IMG/VR virus record: IMGVR_UViG_3300030104_001141
Location: 1 to 58,751 of that record
Source of the DNA: a virus
Reading direction: 5' to 3' (one strand)
DNA: 58,751 bases
Shown here: one piece after another, positions 23,801 to 32,294 of the stretch
Numbering within the stretch: the stretch's first letter is position 1
Layout: the number at the start of each line of letters is the position of its first letter
Made by a program: the position numbers and the translations under genes
Notes under the pieces: model-generated
Databases searched by the model: none
What the model was told of the DNA's origin: nothing
What the model saw: the letters and a program-made list of their open reading frames with translations, nothing else

Positions 23801-26268
23801 TTTATAGAGCCATCAAAATTATATTTTTGACTACCTGTTCCTACCCATTTATTATTTTTTATATAACCAGAAGTAATTAAATCTTCTTTTAATCTTTTAG
23901 CTTCTGAATTATTTAAACCAGTTGCATCTTTAATTATTTTTAATGTAGTTTTTTTAGATTCTTCAATAGCATTTATAGCTTTAGAGTAATCATTTAATGA
24001 ATAACTTCTATGTGTAAAATCAGGTAGAAGTATTAAATCTGTTGATGGTGGTAAGCTTTCTATTACAGAATATAAAACTCTGCGTTGTGCAACACTCATT
24101 TTTTCTACAGAAGATTCACCTGTAAAATGCAAAGCAAGTCTTTTAAATGACTCATCATTTACATCACTATCTATATTTTTATTTTTAAGAACTCGTTTTA
24201 TTGTTGCAGCAGATACGCTGTTGGGTGCACTTGATTCATTAAGCAAAATGTTTTCACTTCTTGCATTCATTACTTTATCAAACTGTGCTTTAGATAAAAT
24301 ATTTTTTAATTGACTTATTGCTACATTAGCTTGATTGCCTGTAGCATCTTGAATTGTTTTTATTATTTCTTGGCTTACACCTATTTCATTTAACTCTTGA
24401 AAGCTAATGCCATCATAATAAGGATTAGAAATTTTTAATCCTAGATTTTGTATTGTAGAATTATTACTATCTAAATTTTGCATTAAGATATAATCGTTAA
24501 CTTTTTCTACAGCATACTGAGTTTGACCTATAAGATTTAAACCACTAGAAACTTGACCAGCTTTTTCTAAAGAATCATATGGTGAAAAGGGTTGATTTGT
24601 TTTTGGATTAATTAATACATTGCCTTGATAATCTGTAATAGAAAATGTGTTATCACCATTATCTTTTACAAGAAATGCATTAGGAGTTTCTGAATTTTCT
24701 GTAACAATTTTACTAGGAAAAGATGTAGGATTTTTAAATTCATCTGTAAAGCTTTTGTAAATTTCAAAGGCTTCACCAAATCCGGGCATGTCATTATTGT
24801 ATTCTTCTATAGTTTCAGAAAAAGCTTTTAAAGGATTCTCTCCACCTTCAATTCTTGCTTCAGATTTTTTGTTAATATCAAAAGCTATTTTTTCTGCTTG
24901 TTCTCCAAAACCTTTTTGTTTCATTTGTTCTAAATAAATTTCAAAAAAGTTTTTACCTAATCTATATTGTGTTTCAGTTTTTAATGCTTGTGATTTTTTT
25001 ACATCTTGAAATCCAGCAGATGCTTGTCCTAGTATTGCTTCAGCAGGAGCAAAGGCAAACTCACCTATTATCTCCATATTTATATCACCAAATCTTAAGG
25101 TTTCACCTTCTTCTAAAGTAAAGTATTGACCAGTAGCTTCACCTGCACCACCTAATGCACCTTGTAATGGTGCTTGAATTAAGGTATTCATTGCTTGTTT
25201 TGCAAATATATTTTGAAATCCAAATGGATTAAAAACTTTAGTAGCCATACCAAAAGATAAAGCATCAAATGTACCTATTGCAGTACCTCTAATTCTTGCA
25301 TATTTTTTTGCTTCAGCTATTAATTCTTTATTACCCATAAACTTAGCAACAGATTGTGGATTGTTTACATCCATTCCTTTCTTTTGCAAGTATTCTATAT
25401 ATGAGTAAGCATTATCTATAGCACCAGATGTAAAACCTGTAGCTGCTGAACCTGCTAGAACATTACCTGTTGCTAATGTTGTTCCTACACCTGCTCCAAG
25501 AGAAGCTAACATAGGAACAAAACTTGTACCCATTACTTCTAATGGTAAACTTAGGTCAAAGTTTTCTGAATAGGGATTTAAAAAAGCAAATGCATCAATA
25601 AGACCTTCTGATTCTGCTAAAGCATTAAAAGCTTTTGAGTGTCCAAGACTTTGTATATATTCATTATTTTCTTTAGTGTCTTGTATATTTTCTTGAACTC
25701 TTTGCTCAAGACCTTTATCTTGTCTTTCTTGTAATAAATCACCAAAAGCTTGAGCCATTGGTGGTACTGAATAAAGGTTTTGAAAACTTATATTTTTTCT
25801 TTTTTTATCTAGTTCTTTTTGTGATTTTCCAGTACCTTTTATATCTAATATTAGTTGTTCTTTGTCTGCTTCTTGTTTAGAAGTTAAAGGTCTTATACCT
25901 TCTAAAGCAATATAGCTATCTAAAAGTTGTTGTTTTTTTAAAAGTTCAGGAGCTGTTGCAGATAGAGCATAAAAGTTTGCAGCATTTTTTGCTTGTTTTG
26001 CACCACCTATAACTTGTTCGACAAACGAAGATTCTCCTTCTGTTTCAGTAAAATTTAAATCTACAGGTATTAAAGACTGCAATACTTTTTGTGTATGACT
26101 AAGTTCATCTGTAGGAATTATTTTAGTTTTAGGTTGAGGTTGAGATTGGAATTGAGGTGTATATGCAGATAAAAATTTTTCTTTTTCTTCAAAATAATTT
26201 TCATCAGTTACATAATCAGGAAGATAATGTTTTAATCCATCATCTGTATATACAATATATTTAGCCAT
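17854..26268 (-). CDS. Giant polyvalent internal virion protein (2,804 aa)
   Basis: This protein of roughly 310 kDa is probably carried in the virion and injected with the DNA. Visible parts in order: a Gly-rich hydrophobic segment near 246-290; a zincin motif HENWH (H904-H908), so a putative metallopeptidase; an ADP-ribosyltransferase-like segment with VYRGGE (R1394) and VPVTMNKSIAEDFA; a P-loop kinase of the zeta-toxin/chloramphenicol phosphotransferase type with GLPASGKS (G1640-S1647) and IIDSDD; and a long C-terminal region containing RRGNNKSFQLV...FLNPRLQGVDVFYRG, typical of the LPD38 domain of phage polyvalent proteins. Long linkers separate these parts. Such proteins are thought to disarm the host on entry. 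It overlaps the upstream internal-protein gene by eight bases. The LPD38 and kinase calls are firmer than the ADP-ribosyltransferase one. Confidence 0.82.
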   Translation of the reverse strand: MAKYIVYTDDGLKHYLPDYVTDENYFEEKEKFLSAYTPQFQSQPQPKTKIIPTDELSHTQKVLQSLIPVDLNFTETEGESSFVEQVIGGAKQAKNAANFYALSATAPELLKKQQLLDSYIALEGIRPLTSKQEADKEQLILDIKGTGKSQKELDKKRKNISFQNLYSVPPMAQAFGDLLQERQDKGLEQRVQENIQDTKENNEYIQSLGHSKAFNALAESEGLIDAFAFLNPYSENFDLSLPLEVMGTSFVPMLASLGAGVGTTLATGNVLAGSAATGFTSGAIDNAYSYIEYLQKKGMDVNNPQSVAKFMGNKELIAEAKKYARIRGTAIGTFDALSFGMATKVFNPFGFQNIFAKQAMNTLIQAPLQGALGGAGEATGQYFTLEEGETLRFGDINMEIIGEFAFAPAEAILGQASAGFQDVKKSQALKTETQYRLGKNFFEIYLEQMKQKGFGEQAEKIAFDINKKSEARIEGGENPLKAFSETIEEYNNDMPGFGEAFEIYKSFTDEFKNPTSFPSKIVTENSETPNAFLVKDNGDNTFSITDYQGNVLINPKTNQPFSPYDSLEKAGQVSSGLNLIGQTQYAVEKVNDYILMQNLDSNNSTIQNLGLKISNPYYDGISFQELNEIGVSQEIIKTIQDATGNQANVAISQLKNILSKAQFDKVMNARSENILLNESSAPNSVSAATIKRVLKNKNIDSDVNDESFKRLALHFTGESSVEKMSVAQRRVLYSVIESLPPSTDLILLPDFTHRSYSLNDYSKAINAIEESKKTTLKIIKDATGLNNSEAKRLKEDLITSGYIKNNKWVGTGSQKYNFDGSIKFAEDIKINEDLDNFAEDFKKQNPEMSIKFDPYIGNIKGNIELEGAYNKVFDEIIIPIDRAGTEYKKDPKKYLNNLARILTHENWHALRQADVFTEDEYNTLANFARTKKPKGSKKTYLEIITDPEGAYNTPEALELSAIESQSDIIEEAIGLGFEEFGENKKNVTGKPQQIFNKVENFFASLTNSLKGNGFTNATDIFNRVTSGEIANRQRGVVRTTLETDRTETEFANIFERGKQTAGVADVEDLPDIQDSPTLKFSLKNSSNQDGKPKSPLVNEFLFGAQQKQFSTKLNKITNALFEEQDIFDNYLLNRRKTNLNNNNDVKLTQNYFRLLSSMLLQNQFGKDVTTIPMYMVGDPSRNSQTILHINKQDALKTAQLQGNINYDTVGDTSKLSTVNVPKYSVFFHPQLFNLGKPYISNPYKSEGLFSVDSRSIPLNIVSTEKVNPVIGTSSPRVKYSLKRTEGRMTTESLNTIRASQFQIDNLYKRFADELTGVEEMSGLDYQLVDAILKDIDNQGSDSIAAILQGDEDYIIDNLGLPQYRMGKIDEVRQAIEDITFSSMKYFPEFIVVYRGGEINPNYDVVPVTMNKSIAEDFAAGRLESGYRVSDDDVLTEYLIPRSKVLADINALAPKDTQEDLQISPYERTYSRQYEQELLVNVNDLIPSKLERLGPIELKSIKDRIADEKRIGQKSIKQFDDELTEKTVSLMMSPTLGLGGDVAPLTKEDGTVRGMTDREYTHALNDLRFQLSKINLGNITQKQLSNILKHPALIEAERIMFSQPTVEGKLKPKFVHDLIEIAEAYAEDILSVDKKATFLIGLPASGKSYFAEQLAKKTKSAIIDSDDAKKMMPEFKGGLGANATAPMSSKYAASVMDNITNLGANIIIPSVGGSSKYGSMEKKISMLKSKGYSVDVILIDTDFNHALVRMMNRFVDTGRLIATDYFLDVENTPRDTYNRLKDSGLIDNYAFLNNNFAKGEQTVEEDPSKLLQEYGEPRQIGIGDVRRSYAERSDLASAIEEAETEVELQKQKSIKAGVTPVISDNASPEAKLSAINAQKDIKNASTINLDVDSIIDGIDNNTKLKYSFKKSGKPLKPATERLVKKMTIRDLLPDNETISSKVLKSFKSVDPLKFREAILDQYARIAETDYSAGRKTEQGQKFLSASLSAAAAMYHSDRSGDIYQQAFMHGVPVYNTKKGFTTVVDISPEDGKPIKAPHEIFKNAYNNPQMMWAFQAVLAVKRETRFNNEGRKVKINAKDKKDAVIALQEHPEIQTMIDDYQRWNRHLVRFLIDTGVLDEKTGNVWMEHSDYIPFYRAMEGEEGFKGPQIFQGMQLSPFKRAKGSEEKNIVDPITGITNNARAAINAGMKNVAANRTMRNLVIIKAAEQVKNNTAGPNIVKIKVKGKTKSFSVDDPDNYNLFTVMTGGDFLPTNMLMSVMRGSKRMVSDLITRMPDFWFRQVVRDSMSAWFLSGANYVPILSQLKESAKITYGMMTGNLPEEYVALRNAGIIQGYERGVRDIDSTQTLVENAYKKERYKEKTTLSKVATAPLDIITKVWDILGQGTAITDAATRVSVYKDTLKRTGDVAEALSQAMEVLNFTRRGNNKSFQLVTQSTMFLNPRLQGVDVFYRGLTGKYGIGRGLTRRKRAAAVALRMLSYISLMPYYYLLVRDSEEWEEASEETKDNYIIIPGSKELAGSPLGIPLPFEAGFLTTTVPMRLLAKTFGDDTQKDLRESMVRNITNTLKINPLEMTAIQPLVENYFNYDFYTGRKIVPEYLDDIGDLAYRPSTDTLYKKVGDELNISPLYIENLVSGYTGTAGTYAMTFVDSLITKGPNEAKSASMRVDQLPVVGAFLLPTEGNRLENQFFDLKEMVDNQVESFRVLEKKILDEGDMGALGMTKEYKIEYKEALQGLQKDLKKTSDQLGEIRQAKAIINNSQELSSNQKRDQILELDEIENDLLRGMDISGIRKFYIEELQPDLRIRN

Positions 26269-27493
26269 TGATATTTTGTATCACATCATTAAAACTATCT
26301 ACAGAACTAGATATAAGCCCACCTTCTGCTAAACCCATACTTATTAATTGTGCTTCAGTATCTAATATTTCTTTAATAACATCTTTTTTTACAATAGCTC
26401 TTGCTTCGTCTTCAGTTATTTTTAATCTTTCTGCTGTATTTTTTATCCTAGTTATAATAGGAACACTACGCATTGTTGTAGCAATAGTATCTCGTATACT
26501 TGTTTGTTGAAGTCCTGTTTGACGCAAACCTTGTGAAACTGGAGATGATGCTTTTTCACTTGCATATGTTAATAATTTATCTTGATTTAATACTTTAATT
26601 TCTTTTGGTATACCATTTTCAATTACTTCTTTAATGTCATATATAGGTAAATCTTGGTTTACATCTCTTTCTTCTAAAGCATTTGCTAATGTAATTAAGG
26701 TTGGGTCTTTTTTATAATAATCAGATAAAGCTTGTTTATTTTCTCTTTCTATTGCAAGTCTTTCTTCGTCTTGTTCAAACTTACCAGCTTTACCAGCAAG
26801 TTCTTGTTTTCTACCTAGTTCTATAGCTTTTGCTTTAGAAAACTCTAGTTGTTCTTTAGACATTTTATCTTCTGCTTTTCTTAAGTCTTCATTAGTTTTA
26901 CTAATGCTATCAATAACTCCTGATAAATTTTTATTTAATTCTGCTCCTGTAGCAGATGTGCCTACAGCTAATCCAGCTTTAACCAAATCAAGACCACCTC
27001 TAAACCTTCTTTCTTTTTCTAACTTTTCAGGCATGAGTTTATTTCTTTCTTCGTAATACTCTCTCATAGCTTTCATATATTCTGATTCTGATTCATCTTC
27101 TGGAGTAAGAGGGTCATCTTGAATTAAGAAAGACGCATAAGGATTATTTGCAGAATATGGAACTTGCATACCAACATTCATTCTAACAGGCTCTTGTTGC
27201 ATCTGTGGTGGTATCTGTGGCTGTTGAGGTTGCTCTAATAGACTACCAATACCACTACTCATTTGTGCAGGTTGTGATGGAGTCATAGCCATTTCTTCTG
27301 CCATGCTTGGTCTTGGTGGTGTTTTATTATCAGCAGCTTGTCTACCTTCATAGTCTTTACGCATTTTTTCTCTACGCTGTATTTCAGTCATAACTAAATA
27401 CTGTGGAAACATACCACTTGGACTTTGCATTTCTCTTTTTAAAGAATCATCTGGTGCTGATTTTAATTTATCTTGTTGCTCTATTATATTCAT
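26261..27493 (-). CDS. Internal virion or tail protein
   Basis: This 410-residue protein has a Pro/Gln/Met-rich disordered first third (residues 50-115), a charged coiled-coil region (about 140-265) and a helical C-terminus. No enzymatic motif is visible. It lies just before the polyvalent gene and after another Gln-rich protein, the usual place for ejected proteins of short-tailed phages. Its ribosome site is the AGG inside the TATTAA palindrome at 27495. Confidence 0.6.
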   Translation of the reverse strand: MNIIEQQDKLKSAPDDSLKREMQSPSGMFPQYLVMTEIQRREKMRKDYEGRQAADNKTPPRPSMAEEMAMTPSQPAQMSSGIGSLLEQPQQPQIPPQMQQEPVRMNVGMQVPYSANNPYASFLIQDDPLTPEDESESEYMKAMREYYEERNKLMPEKLEKERRFRGGLDLVKAGLAVGTSATGAELNKNLSGVIDSISKTNEDLRKAEDKMSKEQLEFSKAKAIELGRKQELAGKAGKFEQDEERLAIERENKQALSDYYKKDPTLITLANALEERDVNQDLPIYDIKEVIENGIPKEIKVLNQDKLLTYASEKASSPVSQGLRQTGLQQTSIRDTIATTMRSVPIITRIKNTAERLKITEDEARAIVKKDVIKEILDTEAQLISMGLAEGGLISSSVDSFNDVIQNING

Positions 27494-27494
27494 G

Positions 27495-27510
27495 TATTAA
27501 CCTGTTAATA
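27495..27510 (-). repeat. TATTAA-N4-TTAATA palindrome enclosing a ribosome site, copy 8
   Basis: Perfect copy; on the minus strand the centre is CAGG, which is the only Shine-Dalgarno-like sequence for the gene at 27493, whose ATG begins one base after the right arm. Confidence 0.7.
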
Positions 27511-27511
27511 T

Positions 27512-28867
27512 TTAACCTTGTCCTAATGCTTTATATAAACCTAGTCCGCCTAAACCTAATCCTAGTAACTGTTGAGTAGTACCAGCTTGAGGTTGATATG
27601 AAGAAACTTGAGTACCCGGAGTTACAGGTAGCCCTTGTAGTATCTGACTTTGGAAACCAAGTTGTTGTCTCGGATAAGCTAACTGATTTAAGTAATCTTG
27701 ATAACCCATATCTAATGAAGCCTGTTGAAAGTTTCTGCCTATTTCTTGTGCTTCTTGTGCTGACTTTAATCTATCAAAAGCCATTTGTTGTTGCATAGGT
27801 GCTATGTTAGATAACTGTTGTGAAGCTTGTAATCTTTGTGCTTGAGTTTGTTGGTCAGCACCAAGACCTGCTAATCCTAATTGTCTTGCTCTTATTTGAG
27901 CATCTATATCAGCTTGTTGTGCTGCTAATCCTTGTTGTGCACCAAACTGTCTTGAGGCATCTGCTGCTCTTTGAGCTGCTAAAGATTGCTGTGAACCAAA
28001 CTGTCTTGATGCATCAGCTAATTGTTGAGCAGTCATTCCTTGTTGCGAACCAAACTGTCTAGCTCTATCAGACATTTCTTGTGCTGTTAAACCAAACTGT
28101 GCTTCTTGTTGTCTTTGCCTTTCTGCAAACTCATCACCTCTAAATCCAGCAGTTCTATCTCTTTCAAATTGTTCTTGTGCTTGTGTAAAAGCATCTCTAC
28201 GACTTCTAGCTTCTATATCTCCTAATTGTTGTCCAAGATTTCTTTCTCTTTCTGCTTGTAATATAGCTTCTCTATAGCCACCTAAACCACCACTCATAGT
28301 AGCTCGGTCTCCTATACCTTCTGCTTGTATTTCTGATTCCCTTCTAGCTTCTCTTTTTTCTATATCACCAACAAGACTTTGAAATGGATTCATATATTTT
28401 TGTGCTACATCAGCATCAAACTGTTGTGTTTGATAATCTTGTGCTTGATAGCCACTATCAAAATCTGTAGCTTCATATCCTCTATCAAAATTTGTTGGTT
28501 GATAATTAGCATCAAATCCAGTTGAAGTATATTGAGAAGCAACACGATTTGGGTCATATGCAGCTATAGAACCACCTGCACCCGGTTGTCCAAAGCCTAT
28601 ATCTCTTGCTATATCACCAGCTTGATTAAGTTCTTGTGGACCTCTACTTAAACCTAAAGCTGTTTGTCTAGCTAAAGCTGTTTGTGCAGCATCACTTTGT
28701 TCAGCTAATCTTTGACCATCATATGTTCTATATGGTTGTAAAGACTCAGCTTCACTTCTTTTTAATAATCTAGTGAAATACGGCTCTGCGTAATCAGGTA
28801 AATTAGTTTGTGTTACTGTTGATGTTGTTTCTTGTGGAGCTGAACTCCCTCCGCCACCTTTACTCAT
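27512..28867 (-). CDS. Repeat-rich internal virion protein
   Basis: This 451-residue protein has Gly/Ser-rich ends, an N-terminal series of short repeats around FD..Y (residues 115-155) and a central coiled coil with near-tandem 18-residue units built on RQFGSQQ..AAQ...DA (about 265-325). The start at 28867 follows AAGAGG by seven bases; the upstream in-frame start lacks one. Composition and place among ejection genes suggest a structural or injected protein, not an enzyme. Confidence 0.65.
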   Translation of the reverse strand: MSKGGGGSSAPQETTSTVTQTNLPDYAEPYFTRLLKRSEAESLQPYRTYDGQRLAEQSDAAQTALARQTALGLSRGPQELNQAGDIARDIGFGQPGAGGSIAAYDPNRVASQYTSTGFDANYQPTNFDRGYEATDFDSGYQAQDYQTQQFDADVAQKYMNPFQSLVGDIEKREARRESEIQAEGIGDRATMSGGLGGYREAILQAERERNLGQQLGDIEARSRRDAFTQAQEQFERDRTAGFRGDEFAERQRQQEAQFGLTAQEMSDRARQFGSQQGMTAQQLADASRQFGSQQSLAAQRAADASRQFGAQQGLAAQQADIDAQIRARQLGLAGLGADQQTQAQRLQASQQLSNIAPMQQQMAFDRLKSAQEAQEIGRNFQQASLDMGYQDYLNQLAYPRQQLGFQSQILQGLPVTPGTQVSSYQPQAGTTQQLLGLGLGGLGLYKALGQG

Positions 28868-29360
28868 TGTTAAACCTCTTTTCAAATACTGTGTATGCTT
28901 TGTCCCAACCAGATTTTCCTAACCATTTCCAGAAACCAAATCTGGCTGTACATTCCATTCCTTCACAATTGTTATCTTTTGCCCATGATTCTGATTTTTC
29001 TAAAAATAACCATGCCCAATCATGTAAATCTTTTCCACCTAAATATTGTACTGCTAATCTTTTTGTATTTGGATAGTGTACAAATTCTGTAGTAGCTACA
29101 CCTACAACTGTATTATCTTCTGTAAATATAACCCATAACTCTTGTCTTTGTTGAATACAAGCTGTTTTAAGTGATTCTAAATTCCATCTACCATTCGACC
29201 TTTTAACTGCTTTTTTAAGATAAGGAGTAACATCTTTCCATAAAGTATGTACATAATTACCCGGTACTAATGTAATTATATAGTTTTGTTCAGGTTTATA
29301 GTTTACTTTATTAATATCTTCTTGATAATTTTCTTTTATTTCTATTACTTTTTGATTCAT
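28860..29360 (-). CDS. GNAT-like protein
   Basis: This 166-residue protein has the outline of a GNAT acetyltransferase: LWVIFTEDNTVVGVATTEFVHYP as the central strands, AVQYLGGKDLHDW where the acetyl-CoA loop lies, and FLEKSESWAKDNNCEGMEC. The classical Q/RxxGxG/A loop is not intact. Proteins of this type recur among virion genes of short-tailed phages (compare the T7 gp13 region), where they may be structural. Acetyltransferase activity is doubtful. Confidence 0.55.
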   Translation of the reverse strand: MNQKVIEIKENYQEDINKVNYKPEQNYIITLVPGNYVHTLWKDVTPYLKKAVKRSNGRWNLESLKTACIQQRQELWVIFTEDNTVVGVATTEFVHYPNTKRLAVQYLGGKDLHDWAWLFLEKSESWAKDNNCEGMECTARFGFWKWLGKSGWDKAYTVFEKRFNNE

Positions 29361-31759
29361 CTTGGTAGAAGTCCTCCAGCATTTGATAGTTGTGGTGCTT
29401 GTTTAGTTGTTCCTGTTCTTTCTTTTCTAACTCTATCTAGCATTCCATCAAGTTCTTCTGCTCCGGAATCTGATGAACCATCTCCTAAGCCTGATACTAC
29501 ATCAGCAGGTACTATGTATTCTCCCGGTGATACAGCTACAGGTCTTTGATTTCCTATCATTCCCATAACCTCATCATCCATTCCACTACCTTCACCTTCT
29601 ATCATTCCTTGAGTTTGTGCATTTCCTTGTGGATTTAAAATCATTTCTCTTACTTGCATAAATATTTCATTACCATATTTTTCAATAAACATATTTATTA
29701 CTGCATCTTGATTAGGAGATTGACCCATAATAGCTTGTGCTACTTGTTGTATTTCTTCATTACTAGGAGTTAATCCACCCATTTGTAATTCAAATCCCAT
29801 TTGTCTAACAGCTTCTTTACCTTTTTCTGTTTGAGCTAAAGCTTCAAGCCCTTCATTAGGTAATTGTTTTCCTTCAGACATACGCATAGGCATTCTTTGT
29901 CTATTTACATTTAATTCTTCTGGTCTATTTATAGATGCTAAACCTAAATCATTTCTTAAAGTTAATGGCATTGGAGGCACTATAGGCATAGACTCTTGCA
30001 TTACTGGTGGCATCATTAAATCTTCTAAAGGTGGTCTTTGTAAAACTCCCCTTCCTTCATCATAAGCCTTTCTAAGGCTTTCACCAGTTAAATCTACTCC
30101 ACCTAAAATACCTTCACCTTGTTTTGTTTTGTCAGGATTTTGTGCAATAAATTTTTTAAAATTATCAAATGTTCTGGCTCCTCCTATACCTGAGTTTTGA
30201 GTTGGTGGAGGTGTGGGTATAACAGGAGGCATCATTAATTCTTCTGGTCTAAAGAAATCTTCTGAACGCCTAATACCGGGACCAAAACCTCTATCTTCTA
30301 AAGGTATTTCGTCAAATCTTTTACCTAAAAAACCTCCGCCTTGTCTTACTATGTCTGGGTTTTGTTCAATCGCATCCCTAATCTTAAACATAAAACTACC
30401 TCCTCTTGAGTCTTGAGTTAGTGGTTCTGATAACGATACAGGTACAGGAACAGGTACAGAATTTGGTATTGTTGTATTTGATATATTATTCAATATACTT
30501 TCTTTTGGTAAAAAACTATTTTGTGTTACTCCCATAGGAAAATTAATAGGATTTATAAATCTATCATAATCAAAAGGTATATTATCAATATCAAATCTAT
30601 CATAATCAAATCTATCAAAAGGTATATAACCAGCACCGCCTCCGGGTCCGCCACCATAGCCACCTCCACCGTAGCCACCTCCACCAATACCATCAAGATA
30701 ATCACCTAAATATGTAGCAGGTGTATTAGACCTTGGAAAATAATTAAACTCAGGGTCTATACCAGCTCTATAATTACTTGCTGGAACAAATTGTCCTGTT
30801 GGCATTTCTGTACCTGTAAGTTCATTAACCTGCATTTTTTCATAAGCTTGTCTAACAGGTTCTTTAGATTCTCTAGGTTTGTATTTATAATCTTGTAATC
30901 CTGCCATAGCTGATTCAAAACTATTATCTGGTATTACATTTCTTGGTAGACGAGGAGGTAACTTACGAGGAGGTATTTTTGGAACTTCATCCATTATTGT
31001 AACACCACCAATCGGACCACCTTCAGCTAAAGACATTATTCCACCTGATGCTCCATAGTATCTTGAACTCATAGGTATATTTTCAGGGTTATCTGCATAC
31101 ATTTTTTCTCTAGCTTTTTTTCTATCTAATTCCATTTGTGCCATTTGTCTTTCAAAATTTTCTTGTGCTTCTATTACACCTTTTTGACCTTCACCCATAG
31201 CTATTGGTAAATAAGAACTAGGTTTTGCTAGTTGCGATGCAAATGTTGAAACTCCTTCGCCAAGTGTTTGTGTTGCAGCAGCTTCAGCAGCAGCTTGTGC
31301 AGGAGCTACAGCAGCTTCAGCAGCTAATGCTTGTTTAACACCTTCTCCTGTAACTAAATTAGCAGCAGCACCTGTTTCTCCTGCTGTTGTTAATGCTTCA
31401 GCAGCTCTACCTTCTGCTCCAAAACCAGCAGCACCAAGAGCTTTACCTAAACCAAATCCTGTTATACCTGACATAATGCCTTGTTTTAAATCTCCTGATT
31501 GTATAGCAGTAGCTATACCAGAACCTATTGCTCCTGCAACTGGTGCAGATAAACCAGTAAATAAAGCAGTACCTGCCATACTACCTAATAGTGGTGCTAA
31601 AAAAGGTAAGAATGCTTCTGGCTGACCTGTCTGTGGATTTTGTGTTAAAGGCATAATAGATGCTAACCCTTGCACTTCTGCTGGATTAACATGCATAAGC
31701 ATAGTATCGCCATAACGACCTTGTGATGCCACATTATTAGTTTGTTGTTTTATATCCAT
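29357..31759 (-). CDS. Large low-complexity virion protein
   Basis: This 800-residue protein begins with a hydrophobic Ala/Gly-rich region (residues 50-175) that could insert in membranes. A linker of Gly/Tyr repeats and FDRFDYDRF-type repeats (355-405) follows, then duplicated segments (QNPDIVRQGGGFLG and QNPDKTKQGEGILGG) and a conserved end NQRPVAVSPGEYIVPADVVSGLGDGSSDSG. The C-terminal motif recurs in marine short-tailed phages. Likely an internal or tail-tip protein involved in DNA delivery. Overlaps the GNAT-like gene by four bases. Confidence 0.6.
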   Translation of the reverse strand: MDIKQQTNNVASQGRYGDTMLMHVNPAEVQGLASIMPLTQNPQTGQPEAFLPFLAPLLGSMAGTALFTGLSAPVAGAIGSGIATAIQSGDLKQGIMSGITGFGLGKALGAAGFGAEGRAAEALTTAGETGAAANLVTGEGVKQALAAEAAVAPAQAAAEAAATQTLGEGVSTFASQLAKPSSYLPIAMGEGQKGVIEAQENFERQMAQMELDRKKAREKMYADNPENIPMSSRYYGASGGIMSLAEGGPIGGVTIMDEVPKIPPRKLPPRLPRNVIPDNSFESAMAGLQDYKYKPRESKEPVRQAYEKMQVNELTGTEMPTGQFVPASNYRAGIDPEFNYFPRSNTPATYLGDYLDGIGGGGYGGGGYGGGPGGGAGYIPFDRFDYDRFDIDNIPFDYDRFINPINFPMGVTQNSFLPKESILNNISNTTIPNSVPVPVPVSLSEPLTQDSRGGSFMFKIRDAIEQNPDIVRQGGGFLGKRFDEIPLEDRGFGPGIRRSEDFFRPEELMMPPVIPTPPPTQNSGIGGARTFDNFKKFIAQNPDKTKQGEGILGGVDLTGESLRKAYDEGRGVLQRPPLEDLMMPPVMQESMPIVPPMPLTLRNDLGLASINRPEELNVNRQRMPMRMSEGKQLPNEGLEALAQTEKGKEAVRQMGFELQMGGLTPSNEEIQQVAQAIMGQSPNQDAVINMFIEKYGNEIFMQVREMILNPQGNAQTQGMIEGEGSGMDDEVMGMIGNQRPVAVSPGEYIVPADVVSGLGDGSSDSGAEELDGMLDRVRKERTGTTKQAPQLSNAGGLLPR

Positions 31760-32098
31760 CTATCTTTCCTCGGTTGTTTCGCAACCAAATATATTGAAAC
31801 TCATATCTACTGCACTTGTATATACTTTAATAACATCTGTTTGATTTAATGTTATACCAATTACTATGGTTAATGAATCATTTGCTGCTACTGATTTATC
31901 GTAATACAAATATTGTTTATCATCAGCAGTTGCTCCAGCAACATGAACACTTAATCTAAATGTTATTGCAGAACCTGTTCTATTTGCAGCTACTATTGAA
32001 CTTACTGTTGTTTGAGATTTATCTGGTACAGTATAAAGTACTGTAGTAGTAGTAGCTGCTGGGTCAACTTGTCCTAATACTTTTAAACTATCAGCCAC
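31760..32098 (-). CDS. Small beta-rich virion protein
   Basis: This 112-residue, Thr/Ser/Val-rich protein is predicted all-beta, with a TTTTVLYTVPDKSQTTVSSIVAANRT opening common in small structural proteins of marine phages, probably an immunoglobulin-like decoration or tail component. It overlaps the preceding small gene by eight bases and abuts the next. Confidence 0.6.
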   Translation of the reverse strand: MADSLKVLGQVDPAATTTTVLYTVPDKSQTTVSSIVAANRTGSAITFRLSVHVAGATADDKQYLYYDKSVAANDSLTIVIGITLNQTDVIKVYTSAVDMSFNIFGCETTEER

Positions 32099-32294
32099 CT
32101 GTAACTCCCATTAATAAAAATTGATGTCTTCTCATAGCTTTGCTACTAATAGGATTTTGCATTTTTTTTGATGCACCTATTTCTTGATGTATGTCTTGTA
32201 TTCCTTGCTCAATAGTTCTTCTTAAAAGAAATTGGTCTTGTTGTTGATAATCTAAAGTTGGTAGTGGTAAAGGTATTGTTGTTTTTTCTGCCAT
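32091..32294 (-). CDS. Small tail-region protein
   Basis: This 67-residue protein has a Pro/Leu start (TTIPLPLPTLDYQQQDQF) and a helical middle. No family is recognised. It is tightly coupled between the nozzle-like gene and the beta-rich protein, so a minor structural or assembly role is likely. Confidence 0.6.
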   Translation of the reverse strand: MAEKTTIPLPLPTLDYQQQDQFLLRRTIEQGIQDIHQEIGASKKMQNPISSKAMRRHQFLLMGVTGG

